DNA from: DASRAA01 sp036512955
GTDB lineage: Bacteria; Acidobacteriota; Terriglobia; Terriglobales; Acidobacteriaceae
DNA: 16,464 nt
Direction: 5' to 3'
Assembly: GCA_036512955.1 (NCBI GenBank)
Contig: DATBZX010000098.1
Span: 1-16,464 of the forward strand
Notes under the pieces: model-generated
Seen by the model: only the letters and a program-made list of their open reading frames with translations
What the model was told of the DNA's origin: nothing
The model's database searches: none
Program-made: the position numbers and the translations under genes
Shown: piece after piece, positions 1 to 8,770 of the stretch
How positions within the stretch are numbered: position 1 is the stretch's first letter
How the letters are laid out: each line of letters opens with the position of its first letter

Positions 1-478
1 CCGCGCCCAGGCGGGTGTTGAGCATGTTGAGCGCGCAAATGGCCGCAATCGACGTGATAGCCATCAGTTTCGCAACTGTTGTACTCCATCCAAAAATGTA
101 GGATGCATACGTTGCCATGCCGACCGCGAGGGCGGCCGAGACGCCGGGGTCCATCACCAGCATGCTCATCCATCCGTACAGAAACGCGACGCGTTCGCCA
201 AACGCCTCCCGGAGGTACACATACAGTCCGCCCGCCTCGGGATAACGCGCCGCCAACTCGCCGAAGCACAGCGCTCCGCTCATGCTGATTGCGCCCATCA
301 GCAGCCACACGAACAGCAGCCAGAACGGCGATCCCAACAGCTTCGCCATGCCCGCGGGAGTCAGGAAGATGCCGACGGCGATGGCTTCTCCCGCCACCGC
401 CGCCGCTGCCGATCCTAGGCCTAGCTCACGTCGCAATCGGACTGGCTGGGTATCCGTGGTTGTGGTTCGTTCCGTCAT
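1..478 (-). CDS. APC-superfamily amino-acid permease (N-terminal part, cut by window edge)
   Basis: This is an inner-membrane secondary transporter of the amino acid-polyamine-organocation superfamily, presumably importing or exchanging amino acids; the substrate cannot be told. The 159 visible codons start at ATG 478 and run off the left edge with no stop. After a polar N-terminus (MTERTTTTDTQPVRLRREL) comes a glycine/alanine-rich first helix with the GIFLTPAGMA segment typical of the broken TM1 of APC proteins. Next come a hydrophobic second helix (FWLLFVWLLMGAISMSGAL), the conserved cytoplasmic stretch GELAARYPEAGGLYVYLREAFG, and a third helix ending near GWMSMLVMDPG. The PEAGGxYxYLRE motif is the strongest family evidence. 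No clear Shine-Dalgarno precedes the ATG; an in-frame TTG lies slightly upstream. The gene sits downstream of the TonB receptor on the same strand but 230 bp away, with repeats in the gap, so it probably has its own promoter. Confidence 0.88.
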   Translation of the reverse strand, partial: MTERTTTTDTQPVRLRRELGLGSAAAAVAGEAIAVGIFLTPAGMAKLLGSPFWLLFVWLLMGAISMSGALCFGELAARYPEAGGLYVYLREAFGERVAFLYGWMSMLVMDPGVSAALAVGMATYASYIFGWSTTVAKLMAITSIAAICALNMLNTRLGA

Positions 479-519
479 CGAGTAAGACTCAAACAAATGA
501 GTGACAGTGTCAGGGAAGC

Positions 520-565
520 GTCATCACAATTCCCACTTGTCATCACACTTTAGTTTTGTCATCAC
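520..565. promoter_or_regulatory. Three GTCATCAC direct repeats at exact 19-bp spacing
   Basis: The octamer GTCATCAC occurs at 520-527, 539-546 and 558-565, each start exactly 19 bp after the last. The array lies 42-87 bp upstream of the permease start codon, a position suitable for regulator binding. The third copy is also inside the left arm of the neighbouring palindromic element (555-650), so the array could instead be decayed repeat DNA. The function is inferred; only the spacing is directly seen. Confidence 0.4.
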
Positions 566-650
566 GAGCGAAGCGAGGGATCTGCTTCTTGTTGGCGCCA
601 TCATAAAGCAGATTCCTCGCGCCCGAAAATCAGGCACTCGTAATGACAAA
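555..650. repeat. Palindromic intergenic repeat element (REP/MITE-like)
   Basis: A 96-bp imperfect inverted repeat. The left arm (555-587) begins TTTGTCATCACGAG and ends GAGGGATCTGCTT. The right arm (606-650) reads on the opposite strand as TTTGTCATTACGAG followed later by GAGGAATCTGCTT. The two blocks pair almost perfectly, with a longer right-arm insert and a short central spacer. The core 'GAGCGAAGCGAGGGATCTGC' resembles dispersed intergenic repeats I associate with Acidobacteria and some other phyla. There is no ORF inside it and no obvious target-site duplication. It would form a long hairpin in RNA from either strand and may also act as a transcription barrier between the receptor gene and the permease. 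Confidence 0.65.
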
Positions 651-708
651 CCTAGGATGGGACTGGGCCGACTCGCGGTCGTCACATCATTAGCAACTGC
701 AACCACCA

Positions 709-3687
709 CTAAAAACTGAACCTCAACGCAAGCTGGAAGGCCCGCGGTCCACCCGACCCGAACACGCCTCCCGCCGTAGTGGTCGGTTGTCCAAAGGCTG
801 AGGACTGCAGGAATCCCGGATCGGTCGGGACATCGCTATTGCGGGCCAGCGTGTTGGCATAGCCCGAGTAGTTGGTGTTCGACACGCCTAGAATATTGGT
901 GGTATTGAACAGGTTGAAGACCTCGCCGATCAACATCAGCGACGTCCGCTCGCCAAACTTGAATTGCTTCGACAGCCGCAGGTCGAAAGAATTGAAGTTG
1001 TTGCAGAAGCTTACGCTGGGATCGACCAGCGGCAGCGGCGTTCCATTCTCGCCCCCGTTCGCGTTGAGCTGCGTGATGAACTTGTTGAGCTGCGCCCCGT
1101 TGCTGAACTGGCGGCAACCGACGTTGCGTCCCAGTTGCGGGATCCGCGTGCTGTTATCGGGCAGCATGATGTCCATTGGCACGCTCGAAGCCAGCGTCCA
1201 CAGGGGCGAAATCTGGATGCCCCACTTCGCATCCACCGTCCCCGACATTACCAGGCGATTTCGCTGGTCGTTAGGCGTAGGCCCGTATTCGCGATGCAGG
1301 TTCAGCGGATCGATGGGCCCATTGCCGAAGGGAATCTGGTCATCATTTGCATAGTTTAGCGACTTCGATAATGTGTAGGCCGCGTGAAACTGGTAGTGGT
1401 TGGAGAATCGATGATCGACGTTTACGAACAACGCGTCATAATGCGTGTTGACGCTTGACTCCAGGTTCTTCACTACGTCAGGCCCGCCCACGACCGGGTT
1501 GTAGACCTGGCCGATAGGTACGCCGAGGATGAAGTGCGTGCCCAGGTCGTGAATGCCATCGGCGCGGATGATCCAGTTCTTGGCGAACTCATACTGCACT
1601 CCGAAATTGAACTGCTGCACCGAGGGATTTTGCATGGCGTTGTCGATGATGTTGATGCCCGCCGCGCCCGCTCCGGGGAAGATGAATCCCGTGAAAGGAT
1701 TGGCCAGCGTCGGCGCGCCCGGCAGGAAGAACCCATTCTGGTCGAGGTAGATAGGGCCGTTGGGCCCGCTGGCGACGTTGCCGGCGCGAACTTCGATGGG
1801 CAGTGAGGTGCCGTTGAGGCCGCGTTCCAGCGACATGACTTCCAGGGTGATGCGGTCGTAGTAGATGCCGTATCCGCCATGCATGCTCAGGTCGCCGGCT
1901 CGATTCGCCCAGTTGAAGCCGATGCGCGGGCCGAGATTGTTGGCATCCTTGCCGCGCGTGCCGTGCAGAAACGGCTGCACGATGGGATTGATCTGGCTGT
2001 AGTAGCTGATGTCCTTGGAGTTGGTGTCGAGGTCGTAACGCAAGCCCAGGTTCAACGTGAGCTGCGGCGTCAGGTGCCAGTCGTCCTGTCCAAAGAACGC
2101 TACATAGTTGTTGTTGTCGTTGGGCAGCACCAGAGGACGATCGGGATAGGCGCTGCGCAGCGTGACCGCAAATAGCAGATCGTTGTAGTTGACCACGCCG
2201 TCGCCGTTGCGGTCGAAGTCGGGAAAGTTCTCCACGGCTTCGATGCGTCCCTGCTGAAACACACCGAGGTAGAAGTCTGCAGCCACGTGCTGCACTTCGC
2301 CGCCAAACTTGAAGTTATGCTTGCCGCGCGACCAGTCCACGGTGTCGAAAAATTGCAACCGATTCTGTTTGGTTTCCTGCGGCACGCGGAACGACGCGCC
2401 GTCCTGCAGGCTCGGAAGATCGATTTGTGGCGAGCTCACCACTGGGTCAGTGGTGTTGATGAAATTGTTTTCCGCGAAGCTGAAGCGATTGAGCAGGTTG
2501 GGAGTGATGACGCGCGTCCAACTGGCAACGAACGCCTGGAAGTTGTTCTGCAGCACCTGCCGCTGCGATGCCGATCCCAGAGCGCGATCCAGTGCGCTGG
2601 CTCCGGTGGCTCCAAGCTGCTCGATGGAATAACGCATGGAGAGTGCGTCTTTATTACTGATCTGCCAGTCGCCGCGAACGGTGCCCATGGCGTCGAGGCC
2701 CGGGGCGGACGCGAAACTCTTGATGAAGGTTCGCGTATTGATGTCGGGCGTTCCAACTTCCACGCCGCCCACCTGATCGCGATACTCGAAGGCGGTATAG
2801 AACCAGGCCTTGTCCTTGATGACCGGGCCGCCGACCGATCCCGCGTACTGCTCGCGGCGGAAGGGAGGAGTCCCCAGCGAAGGATCGACCAGCGGCGACG
2901 AAGCCTGCAATGCCTGGTTGCGCGCGAAAATCGCAGCCGTGCCGTGATACTGGTTGGTCCCCGACTTGGTAACCACGTTCACCACCGCCGAGCCCGAGCG
3001 TCCCAGCGCCGCCGAATACTGGTTGGAGGCGATCTGGAATTCCTGCACCGCGTCTTCCGGCACGTTGTGCAGCATGCCGCCAACCGTGTCGTCGTTGTTG
3101 TCAGCGCCATCGATGGTCACGTTGCCGCCGCGTCCCAACTGGCCGTCGGTCGAGATCACGACGGTGTCAGCCTTAGTGGGATCGAAGTTGGGCGCCGGCG
3201 CGTTGCCCGGCACTAGTAGCGAAAGCTCCATGAAGTTGCGTCCGTTGAGCGGAAGCGAATCGATCTGCTCGGAACTGATCACGCCGTCCACCAGCGATGA
3301 GGTGGTGTTGACCTGCGGGCCCGCGTCGGCGGCAGTGATGTTCACGGTAGTCTGCGCTGCCTGCATTTGCAGGCGAATCTTCAGATTCTGTTGCTGTCCG
3401 ACTTCCAGCCGCACCTGCGTGGTGGTGGTGCCGAATCCTTTCGACGCGATGCGGACGTCGTAATCGCCGGGTGCCAGCTGATTCAGCACAAACAGGCCGG
3501 AACTGGTCGTGGTGGTGCTGCGCGCGACTGCCGTTGCCTTGCTGGTTGCGGTCACCTCCGCGCCTGCGACGGCGGCCCCGGCCGGATCGGATACGTCACC
3601 ACTGAGGACCGCGGAACCAAGGTCCTGCCCCAATGCCGACATTGCGCAGAGCAATGCCGCAAGACACAGCAGAATTCGTCTCATCAT
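709..3687 (-). CDS. Oar-like TonB-dependent outer-membrane receptor with carboxypeptidase-regulatory-like domain
   Basis: A large outer-membrane beta-barrel of the TonB-dependent transporter superfamily, Oar-like subgroup, predicted to take up or bind large or polymeric substrates; the ligand is unknown. The start chosen is ATG 3687 (992 residues) because it opens a signal peptide, MMRRILLCLAALLCAMSALG, with cleavage before QDLGS. The reading frame stays open upstream to 3822, but that extension is not signal-like. Residues about 26-108 form an Ig-like carboxypeptidase-regulatory repeat (SGDVSDPAGAAVAGAEV ... PGDYDVRI). A plug follows (SLPLNGRNFMELSLLVPG, then VTIDGADNNDD and VVNVVTKSGTNQYHG), and the rest is barrel, ending in ALRFSF with the terminal Phe expected for BAM recognition. 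A calcium-loop-like DFDRNGDGVVNYND sits at about residues 490-503. No tonB or exbBD gene is in the window. The gene is probably monocistronic. Confidence 0.93.
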   Translation of the reverse strand: MMRRILLCLAALLCAMSALGQDLGSAVLSGDVSDPAGAAVAGAEVTATSKATAVARSTTTTSSGLFVLNQLAPGDYDVRIASKGFGTTTTQVRLEVGQQQNLKIRLQMQAAQTTVNITAADAGPQVNTTSSLVDGVISSEQIDSLPLNGRNFMELSLLVPGNAPAPNFDPTKADTVVISTDGQLGRGGNVTIDGADNNDDTVGGMLHNVPEDAVQEFQIASNQYSAALGRSGSAVVNVVTKSGTNQYHGTAAIFARNQALQASSPLVDPSLGTPPFRREQYAGSVGGPVIKDKAWFYTAFEYRDQVGGVEVGTPDINTRTFIKSFASAPGLDAMGTVRGDWQISNKDALSMRYSIEQLGATGASALDRALGSASQRQVLQNNFQAFVASWTRVITPNLLNRFSFAENNFINTTDPVVSSPQIDLPSLQDGASFRVPQETKQNRLQFFDTVDWSRGKHNFKFGGEVQHVAADFYLGVFQQGRIEAVENFPDFDRNGDGVVNYNDLLFAVTLRSAYPDRPLVLPNDNNNYVAFFGQDDWHLTPQLTLNLGLRYDLDTNSKDISYYSQINPIVQPFLHGTRGKDANNLGPRIGFNWANRAGDLSMHGGYGIYYDRITLEVMSLERGLNGTSLPIEVRAGNVASGPNGPIYLDQNGFFLPGAPTLANPFTGFIFPGAGAAGINIIDNAMQNPSVQQFNFGVQYEFAKNWIIRADGIHDLGTHFILGVPIGQVYNPVVGGPDVVKNLESSVNTHYDALFVNVDHRFSNHYQFHAAYTLSKSLNYANDDQIPFGNGPIDPLNLHREYGPTPNDQRNRLVMSGTVDAKWGIQISPLWTLASSVPMDIMLPDNSTRIPQLGRNVGCRQFSNGAQLNKFITQLNANGGENGTPLPLVDPSVSFCNNFNSFDLRLSKQFKFGERTSLMLIGEVFNLFNTTNILGVSNTNYSGYANTLARNSDVPTDPGFLQSSAFGQPTTTAGGVFGSGGPRAFQLALRFSF

Positions 3688-3936
3688 GAAACTGCCAACC
3701 CCATGTAGAAATAGTCTTGGACCCAACAGCGGAAACCAGGGCCTTAGCCGCCACCCTGGAGACCTGCCCAAGAACTGAAGAACGATTGAAATGAAGCTAT
3801 GGGAGGGGGGCGCGCGGCACAATAATGGAAATCAATTAAGAGTTGCGAAACCGTAAGGGGTTAGCGGATTGCGGGGCGCGACACAGAGGATCGAACAGTG
3901 GTAAGGGATTCGATGTTGCTGCAACCAGAGACACGA

Positions 3937-3975
3937 ACGCCGAACCTCGAAGAGCACCTCACCAAGGTTCGGCGT
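3937..3975 (-). terminator. Hairpin just after the haloperoxidase-type hydrolase gene (possible terminator)
   Basis: Perfect 11-bp arms, ACGCCGAACCT (3937-3947) and AGGTTCGGCGT (3965-3975), enclose a 17-nt loop. The structure begins 6 nt beyond the TAG stop of the hydrolase at 3982. On the minus strand it is followed by TTCGTGTCTC, only weakly U-rich, so it may be a poor intrinsic terminator or a 3'-end stabilising hairpin. The rest of the 294-bp gap 3688-3981, which must contain the receptor's promoter and leader, shows no other structure I can support. The receptor ATG is preceded only by GGGGTTGG as a weak ribosome-binding candidate. Confidence 0.5.
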
Positions 3976-3981
3976 CGCCCC

Positions 3982-4803
3982 CTACGGTTTGCAGAACGCC
4001 AGCAAGTCGGCATTGATCTGGTCCGCGTGGGTCGTGGGCATCCCGTGCGGAAAGCCCGGATACACCTTCAGCTTCGCGCCCTTCACCATCTTCGATGACA
4101 GCATCGCCGCCGCCCCGATCGGCACGATCTGATCATCGTCGCCATGCATGACGAGGGTTGGTACGTCGAACTTCTTCAGGTCTTCGGTGAAATCCGTCTC
4201 CGAGAAAGCCTTGATGCAGTCGTAGCCTGCCTTCATCCCGCCCATCATGCCCTGCAGCCACCACTTGTGCCGGATGCCTTCCGAAATCATGGCGCCGGGC
4301 CGATTGTAGCCGTAGAACGGCAGCGTAATGTCCCAGTAAAACTGCGGCCGATTTGCCACGTATTGTGCTCGCAGGTCGTCGAATACCGACATGGGCGCGC
4401 CAGCGGGATTCTTGTCCGTCTTCAACATCAGCGGTGGCACCGCGCTGATCAACACGGCCTTAGCGACACGCTTTGAGCCATGCCGCCCGATGTAACGCGC
4501 AACTTCGCCGCCGCCGGTCGAGTGGCCCACGTGGATTGCGTTCTTCAAGTCGAGCTCTTCGGTTAGGGTTGCAAGGTCGTCGGCATAGGTGTCCATGTCA
4601 TTGCCGTCCCATGTCTGGGTGGAACGGCCGTGCCCTCGCCGGTCATGTGCGATGACTCGAAAGCCACGCTGGCCGAAAAAGAGCATCTGTCCATCCCAGT
4701 CGTCCGCGGTCAGCGGCCAGCCATGGCTGAAGACGATGGGCTGGCCGATACCCCAGTCCTTGTAGTAAATCTGCGTTCCGTCTTTGGTAGTGATCGTTGG
4801 CAT
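3982..4803 (-). CDS. Alpha/beta hydrolase, non-haem chloroperoxidase / perhydrolase / aryl-esterase type
   Basis: A 273-residue cytosolic alpha/beta-hydrolase of the cofactor-free haloperoxidase family, which hydrolyses esters and can form peracids from carboxylic acid and peroxide. The catalytic triad is visible: Ser95 in GHSTGGG, Asp224 in HGDDDQIVP and His253 in GFPHGMPTTH. The oxyanion segment is SHGWPL, with Pro30 after Trp29, and DRRGHGRS (54-61) is a further family hallmark. The N-terminal KDGTQIYYKDWG and C-terminal DQINADLLAF match the length and ends of the family (about 270-280 residues). Start ATG 4803 is supported by GGAGA (4811-4815), 7 nt upstream. It lies 116 bp downstream of a membrane-protein gene on the same strand, with its own palindrome in the gap. 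The physiological substrate cannot be inferred. Confidence 0.92.
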   Translation of the reverse strand: MPTITTKDGTQIYYKDWGIGQPIVFSHGWPLTADDWDGQMLFFGQRGFRVIAHDRRGHGRSTQTWDGNDMDTYADDLATLTEELDLKNAIHVGHSTGGGEVARYIGRHGSKRVAKAVLISAVPPLMLKTDKNPAGAPMSVFDDLRAQYVANRPQFYWDITLPFYGYNRPGAMISEGIRHKWWLQGMMGGMKAGYDCIKAFSETDFTEDLKKFDVPTLVMHGDDDQIVPIGAAAMLSSKMVKGAKLKVYPGFPHGMPTTHADQINADLLAFCKP

Positions 4804-4827
4804 AAGTCATTCTCCGCTTGGTTGGTA

Positions 4828-4840
4828 GATCGAATCGATC
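4828..4840. promoter_or_regulatory. Palindrome GATCGAATCGATC upstream of the hydrolase gene
   Basis: A perfect dyad with two 6-bp arms around a single A, centred 31 bp upstream of the hydrolase ATG and just upstream of its Shine-Dalgarno. The position fits an operator controlling the hydrolase separately from the gene before it. It could also be chance, because ATCGAT-rich strings are common in this DNA. Confidence 0.35.
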
Positions 4841-4919
4841 AAAACTGTGGCGCGGCACTTCCCGGCGAAGCGATTTCCGCGCGTCCACTGAGCATGGCCT
4901 CACTCAGACTGGTGATGAA

Positions 4920-5420
4920 CTATGTGGTACGTACCAGTCCGACGTGGAACCGTTTCGTCGCCCGATAGGTGAGCACGATGAAGATCGTCAGCACCAGCAA
5001 CTGCGCAATCGCGAATGGCGGCTCTTTCTGCGTCGGAGCCATGGCGTGCAGGGCCGGGACCTTCAGGAATGCCTGGAACACAGCCACGAAGCAGTTAATA
5101 TACAGCGCGATGGCGGCCGTCACCACATACGTTCCACGCCATGCGCCGGCGAGATGCCCTCCGTAACGCGCCCAGATCGCCACTGCCAGCACCACCAGCG
5201 AGATCGCAGCCAGGATATAAGAGGGCTTCAGGCCTTCGAACGGAAACATGAACCCGGTCACGCTGGTCAGGACCGTGGTGGTCAGGAAGATCGCCGTCCA
5301 GCCGTCAAGACGTTTGCCGTTGAGCAACCCGAGCAGGACGATGAATCCGGTGCCGAGTCCCGCCAAACTGATGATCACGTGAATGAGAGTGAAGGTCGAT
5401 AGAGACATTCCTAGAACCAT
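4920..5420 (-). CDS. Five-helix integral membrane protein of unknown function
   Basis: A 166-residue inner-membrane protein that I cannot assign to a named family. Five hydrophobic helices are visible at about residues 10-31, 42-60, 67-85, 96-118 and 136-152. Conserved-looking polar features are His14 within helix 1 (TLIHVII), the loop GFMFPFEGLKPSY between helices 2 and 3, and Asn109/Cys110 in helix 4. The start ATG 5420 is chosen over the much longer open frame to 5600 because AGGA (5429-5432) lies 8 nt upstream and the extension is polar and unlike the mature protein. It is divergent from ruvB, with 189 bp between the two starts, and is followed by the hydrolase after 116 bp on the same strand. 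A shared transcript is possible but the gap is long. The small membrane protein next to a haloperoxidase suggests stress or detoxification, which is speculation. Confidence 0.82.
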   Translation of the reverse strand: MVLGMSLSTFTLIHVIISLAGLGTGFIVLLGLLNGKRLDGWTAIFLTTTVLTSVTGFMFPFEGLKPSYILAAISLVVLAVAIWARYGGHLAGAWRGTYVVTAAIALYINCFVAVFQAFLKVPALHAMAPTQKEPPFAIAQLLVLTIFIVLTYRATKRFHVGLVRTT

Positions 5421-5609
5421 GAGGGATATCCTTTCGGTTGAAATTTCCAGGGCCGTGAGGCAGGGATTCACTTCTGTTTCGTGTAGAGACTCTCTCGTGG
5501 GCGTTCGGGATGCAGATTTTTGAAGGGGGGTCGGATCAGCATTTGCCGTAACGAAAGAGTTTAGTACGCATTGCGCCCGCCTCCCCTTTCGCTTTACCAT
5601 CGCCCCATC

Positions 5610-6662
<1,053 letters not shown>

Positions 6663-6757
6663 CATCCACAACGGACGCGCGCGACCGGGTACAATAACCA
6701 CGTACATCCAGCAGCCCATCCCCCTCATCCAATAAGACGACACAAGGAGAAACTGGA

Positions 6758-7522
6758 ATGCCGCAGTTGATGAGAACCTCGAATCCCGCGCTGGGCCAGG
6801 ACGCTTTCCGCACCAACGAAAGCACCCTCGGCGAAGGGATGACCATTTCCGGTGCCGTGAACAAGACCGGCATCCTGGTGCTGCTGTGCGTGGCCAGCGC
6901 CGCGTTTACCTGGAACAAGTTCTTCGCCGCTCCGTCGCCCGAAGAAGCCATGGGAGCGATGGCTCCGCTGGTGGCGGTAGGCGGCATCGGCGGATTCATC
7001 GTCGCACTGGTCACCATTTTTAAGAAGCAGTGGTCGCCCATCACCGCGCCGCTTTACGCGCTGCTCGAAGGCCTGCTGCTCGGCGGCGTCTCGGCCATGT
7101 TCGAGATGCGCTTCCACGGCATCGCCATCCAGGCGGTGGCGCTCACCTTTGGCACGCTGGTGGTCATGCTGCTGGCGTATCGCTCGGGCCTCATCAAGGT
7201 GACCGACAATTTGCGTTTGGGAATTGTCGCCGCGACTGGCGGCATCGCGATCTTCTACCTGATCCAGTTCGTGCTGAGCTTTTTCGGCTTCCGCTTCAAC
7301 GCCGTCAACGGCTCGGGGCCGATTGGAATCATCTTCAGCCTGGTGGTGGTCGGCGTGGCTGCGATGAACCTAGTGCTCGACTTCGATTTGATCGAGCAGG
7401 GAGCGCGCTGGAACGCTCCTAAATACATGGAGTGGTACAGCGGCTTCGCATTGATGATCACTCTGGTGTGGCTGTACTTCGAAATCCTTCGGTTGTTGTC
7501 GAAGTTCCGTAGCCGTAACTAG
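6758..7522 (+). CDS. Bax inhibitor-1 / YccA family membrane protein
   Basis: A 254-residue seven-helix inner-membrane protein of the bacterial YccA/BI-1-like group. Family members are linked to membrane-protein quality control (E. coli YccA and FtsH) or pH-dependent calcium leak (Bacillus YetJ); the role here is not shown. The N-terminus RTSNPALGQDAFR is the conserved start of this subgroup. Helices lie at about 38-56, 68-88, 97-116, 123-141, 152-174, 188-207 and 225-247. The acidic cluster in NLVLDFDLIEQGA (204-216) corresponds to the conserved acidic site of the family. ATG 6758 is supported by AAGGAG ending about 9 nt upstream. A TACAAT box at 6690-6695 could be a -10 element, but no convincing -35 accompanies it. 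The gene ends at a strong intrinsic terminator. Confidence 0.93.
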   Translation: MPQLMRTSNPALGQDAFRTNESTLGEGMTISGAVNKTGILVLLCVASAAFTWNKFFAAPSPEEAMGAMAPLVAVGGIGGFIVALVTIFKKQWSPITAPLYALLEGLLLGGVSAMFEMRFHGIAIQAVALTFGTLVVMLLAYRSGLIKVTDNLRLGIVAATGGIAIFYLIQFVLSFFGFRFNAVNGSGPIGIIFSLVVVGVAAMNLVLDFDLIEQGARWNAPKYMEWYSGFALMITLVWLYFEILRLLSKFRSRN

Positions 7523-7542
7523 GCAAGTTAATTCCTGATGAC

Positions 7543-7570
7543 AGCCCCGCGGTGATGCGGGGCTTTTTCT
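7543..7570 (+). terminator. Rho-independent terminator after the Bax-inhibitor gene
   Basis: Perfect 8-bp GC-rich stem AGCCCCGC (7543-7550) / GCGGGGCT (7557-7564) with a 6-nt loop GGTGAT, followed directly by TTTTCT. It starts 21 bp after the TAA/TAG region of the preceding gene and closes the ruvB/Bax-inhibitor stretch. It is the clearest terminator in the window. Confidence 0.93.
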
Positions 7571-7675
7571 GATCACACAGACCGAGAGCGGGGCCGGAAA
7601 GCCTCTGTGGCGGATTTCGAAGTTTCCCGCGAGACCTTATTCTGAAACTAACCTACGACGAGGAGAAGCCGCTCC

Positions 7676-8770
7676 ATGGGGGCAAACGTGCAGCCCGAAC
7701 CTGACGAATCCGGCGTGAGCGGCCAAGCCTCGCGAAAAGCCTCGCTGACGACGGCTCTGAAATGGGTTGGCGGTGCCACGGCGGTCATCTCACTGCTGCT
7801 CGCGGTTAATCAAATCACCGGCCTTGTGCAAAACTTCCGTATCCATCACAAGGAGTTCTCCGAGGCCATGAAGTCCGGAGAGCAGCAGCAAGAACGAGGG
7901 GACTATCCTGCAGCGTTCGAGAGTTTCAAGCGCGCGGTGGAACTGGATCCTATCGATCGCGGAGCGCAAAAGCATGAAGCCCAAGCCGCCATGCTCTGGC
8001 TGGAGAACGCTCACTCTAAGGACAAGAGTTTTACTGAACTCGCGAAGCAACTGGTACCCGTGCTCGACAAAGCGCTGAGCAATGCCAAAGGTCCGGCTGC
8101 GGCCGATCTTCTGGCCCACATCGGATGGGCTAATTTTCTGCGCTTCCGAGAGAACGCGCCCGATGGCGACCAGATTGTCCGAAGCTACCGTGATGCACTT
8201 CGGATTGATCCCCAGAACCCTTATGCTCACGCCATGGCAGGGCATTGGATTCTGTGGAATAACGGCAAGGTGGAGGACGCCAACCTTGAGTTCGCCGCAG
8301 CTTTGGCGAGCGGGCGAGAGCGCTCCTTTGTCCGCAATCTTCAACTGAGCGCCTTCGATAACGAACATTCCGAGGCCTATGACGCGCAACTGCTTCGCAT
8401 CGCCAACGAATTGCGGGTGAACCACGAGCCGATCAAGGCGGTCTATCGTAACAATATCTATAACCGCGTCTTCAACTACAGAACTGGCAACCCCGAGGAA
8501 CTGACCGAAGTTCTCACCGGGTCCGGGTTAAAGCCGGAGGAGACGCTGGCCACCTACGACTGGTTGACTTCCCCGAGTGCAAACCACGAAGACGTGCGCT
8601 GGCTGCGGGAATTCATGGTTGCGTTCCTGTCAGAAATGACAGGCAACAAGACGGAAGCCTTGTCCGAGTACAAGTCGCTGCAAGCGGAGCTAAGCGGACA
8701 TCCAGCCTATTCGTTGGCCGTCGAGGCAAACCAAGCGGTCAAGCGCTTGTCTGGCGGTAAATCACGATGA
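7676..8770 (+). CDS. Membrane-anchored tetratricopeptide-repeat protein
   Basis: A 364-residue protein with a polar N-terminal tail, one hydrophobic helix at about residues 30-51 (WVGGATAVISLLLAVNQITG), and a mainly helical extracytoplasmic or cytoplasmic body. TPR-like pairs are visible at about 63-96 (GDYPAAFESFKRAVELDP), 143-180 (ending YRDALRIDPQNP) and 183-212 (GKVEDANLEFAAAL). The remainder is less regular helical sequence ending in a basic tail. TPR proteins act as protein-protein scaffolds; no enzymatic motif is present and no partner can be named. ATG 7676 is well supported by AGGAGA (7661-7666), 9 nt upstream. It lies after a strong terminator, so it has its own promoter, and it converges with the epoxide-hydrolase gene, 48 bp separating the stops. 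Confidence 0.85.
   Translation: MGANVQPEPDESGVSGQASRKASLTTALKWVGGATAVISLLLAVNQITGLVQNFRIHHKEFSEAMKSGEQQQERGDYPAAFESFKRAVELDPIDRGAQKHEAQAAMLWLENAHSKDKSFTELAKQLVPVLDKALSNAKGPAAADLLAHIGWANFLRFRENAPDGDQIVRSYRDALRIDPQNPYAHAMAGHWILWNNGKVEDANLEFAAALASGRERSFVRNLQLSAFDNEHSEAYDAQLLRIANELRVNHEPIKAVYRNNIYNRVFNYRTGNPEELTEVLTGSGLKPEETLATYDWLTSPSANHEDVRWLREFMVAFLSEMTGNKTEALSEYKSLQAELSGHPAYSLAVEANQAVKRLSGGKSR

Noticed and set aside
2287..3216. 309-codon open frame on the plus strand inside the receptor gene
   Set aside because: It is antisense to a strongly supported beta-barrel receptor, Arg/His-rich, with no ribosome-binding site or domain.
3688..3822. 45-residue N-terminal extension of the receptor reading frame
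   Set aside because: The signal peptide begins at ATG 3687; an extension before it would hide the signal sequence.
6690..6695. TACAAT as a promoter -10 for the Bax-inhibitor gene
   Set aside because: It is a good hexamer, but no -35-like sequence is found at 16-18 bp spacing, so it is not listed as a promoter.
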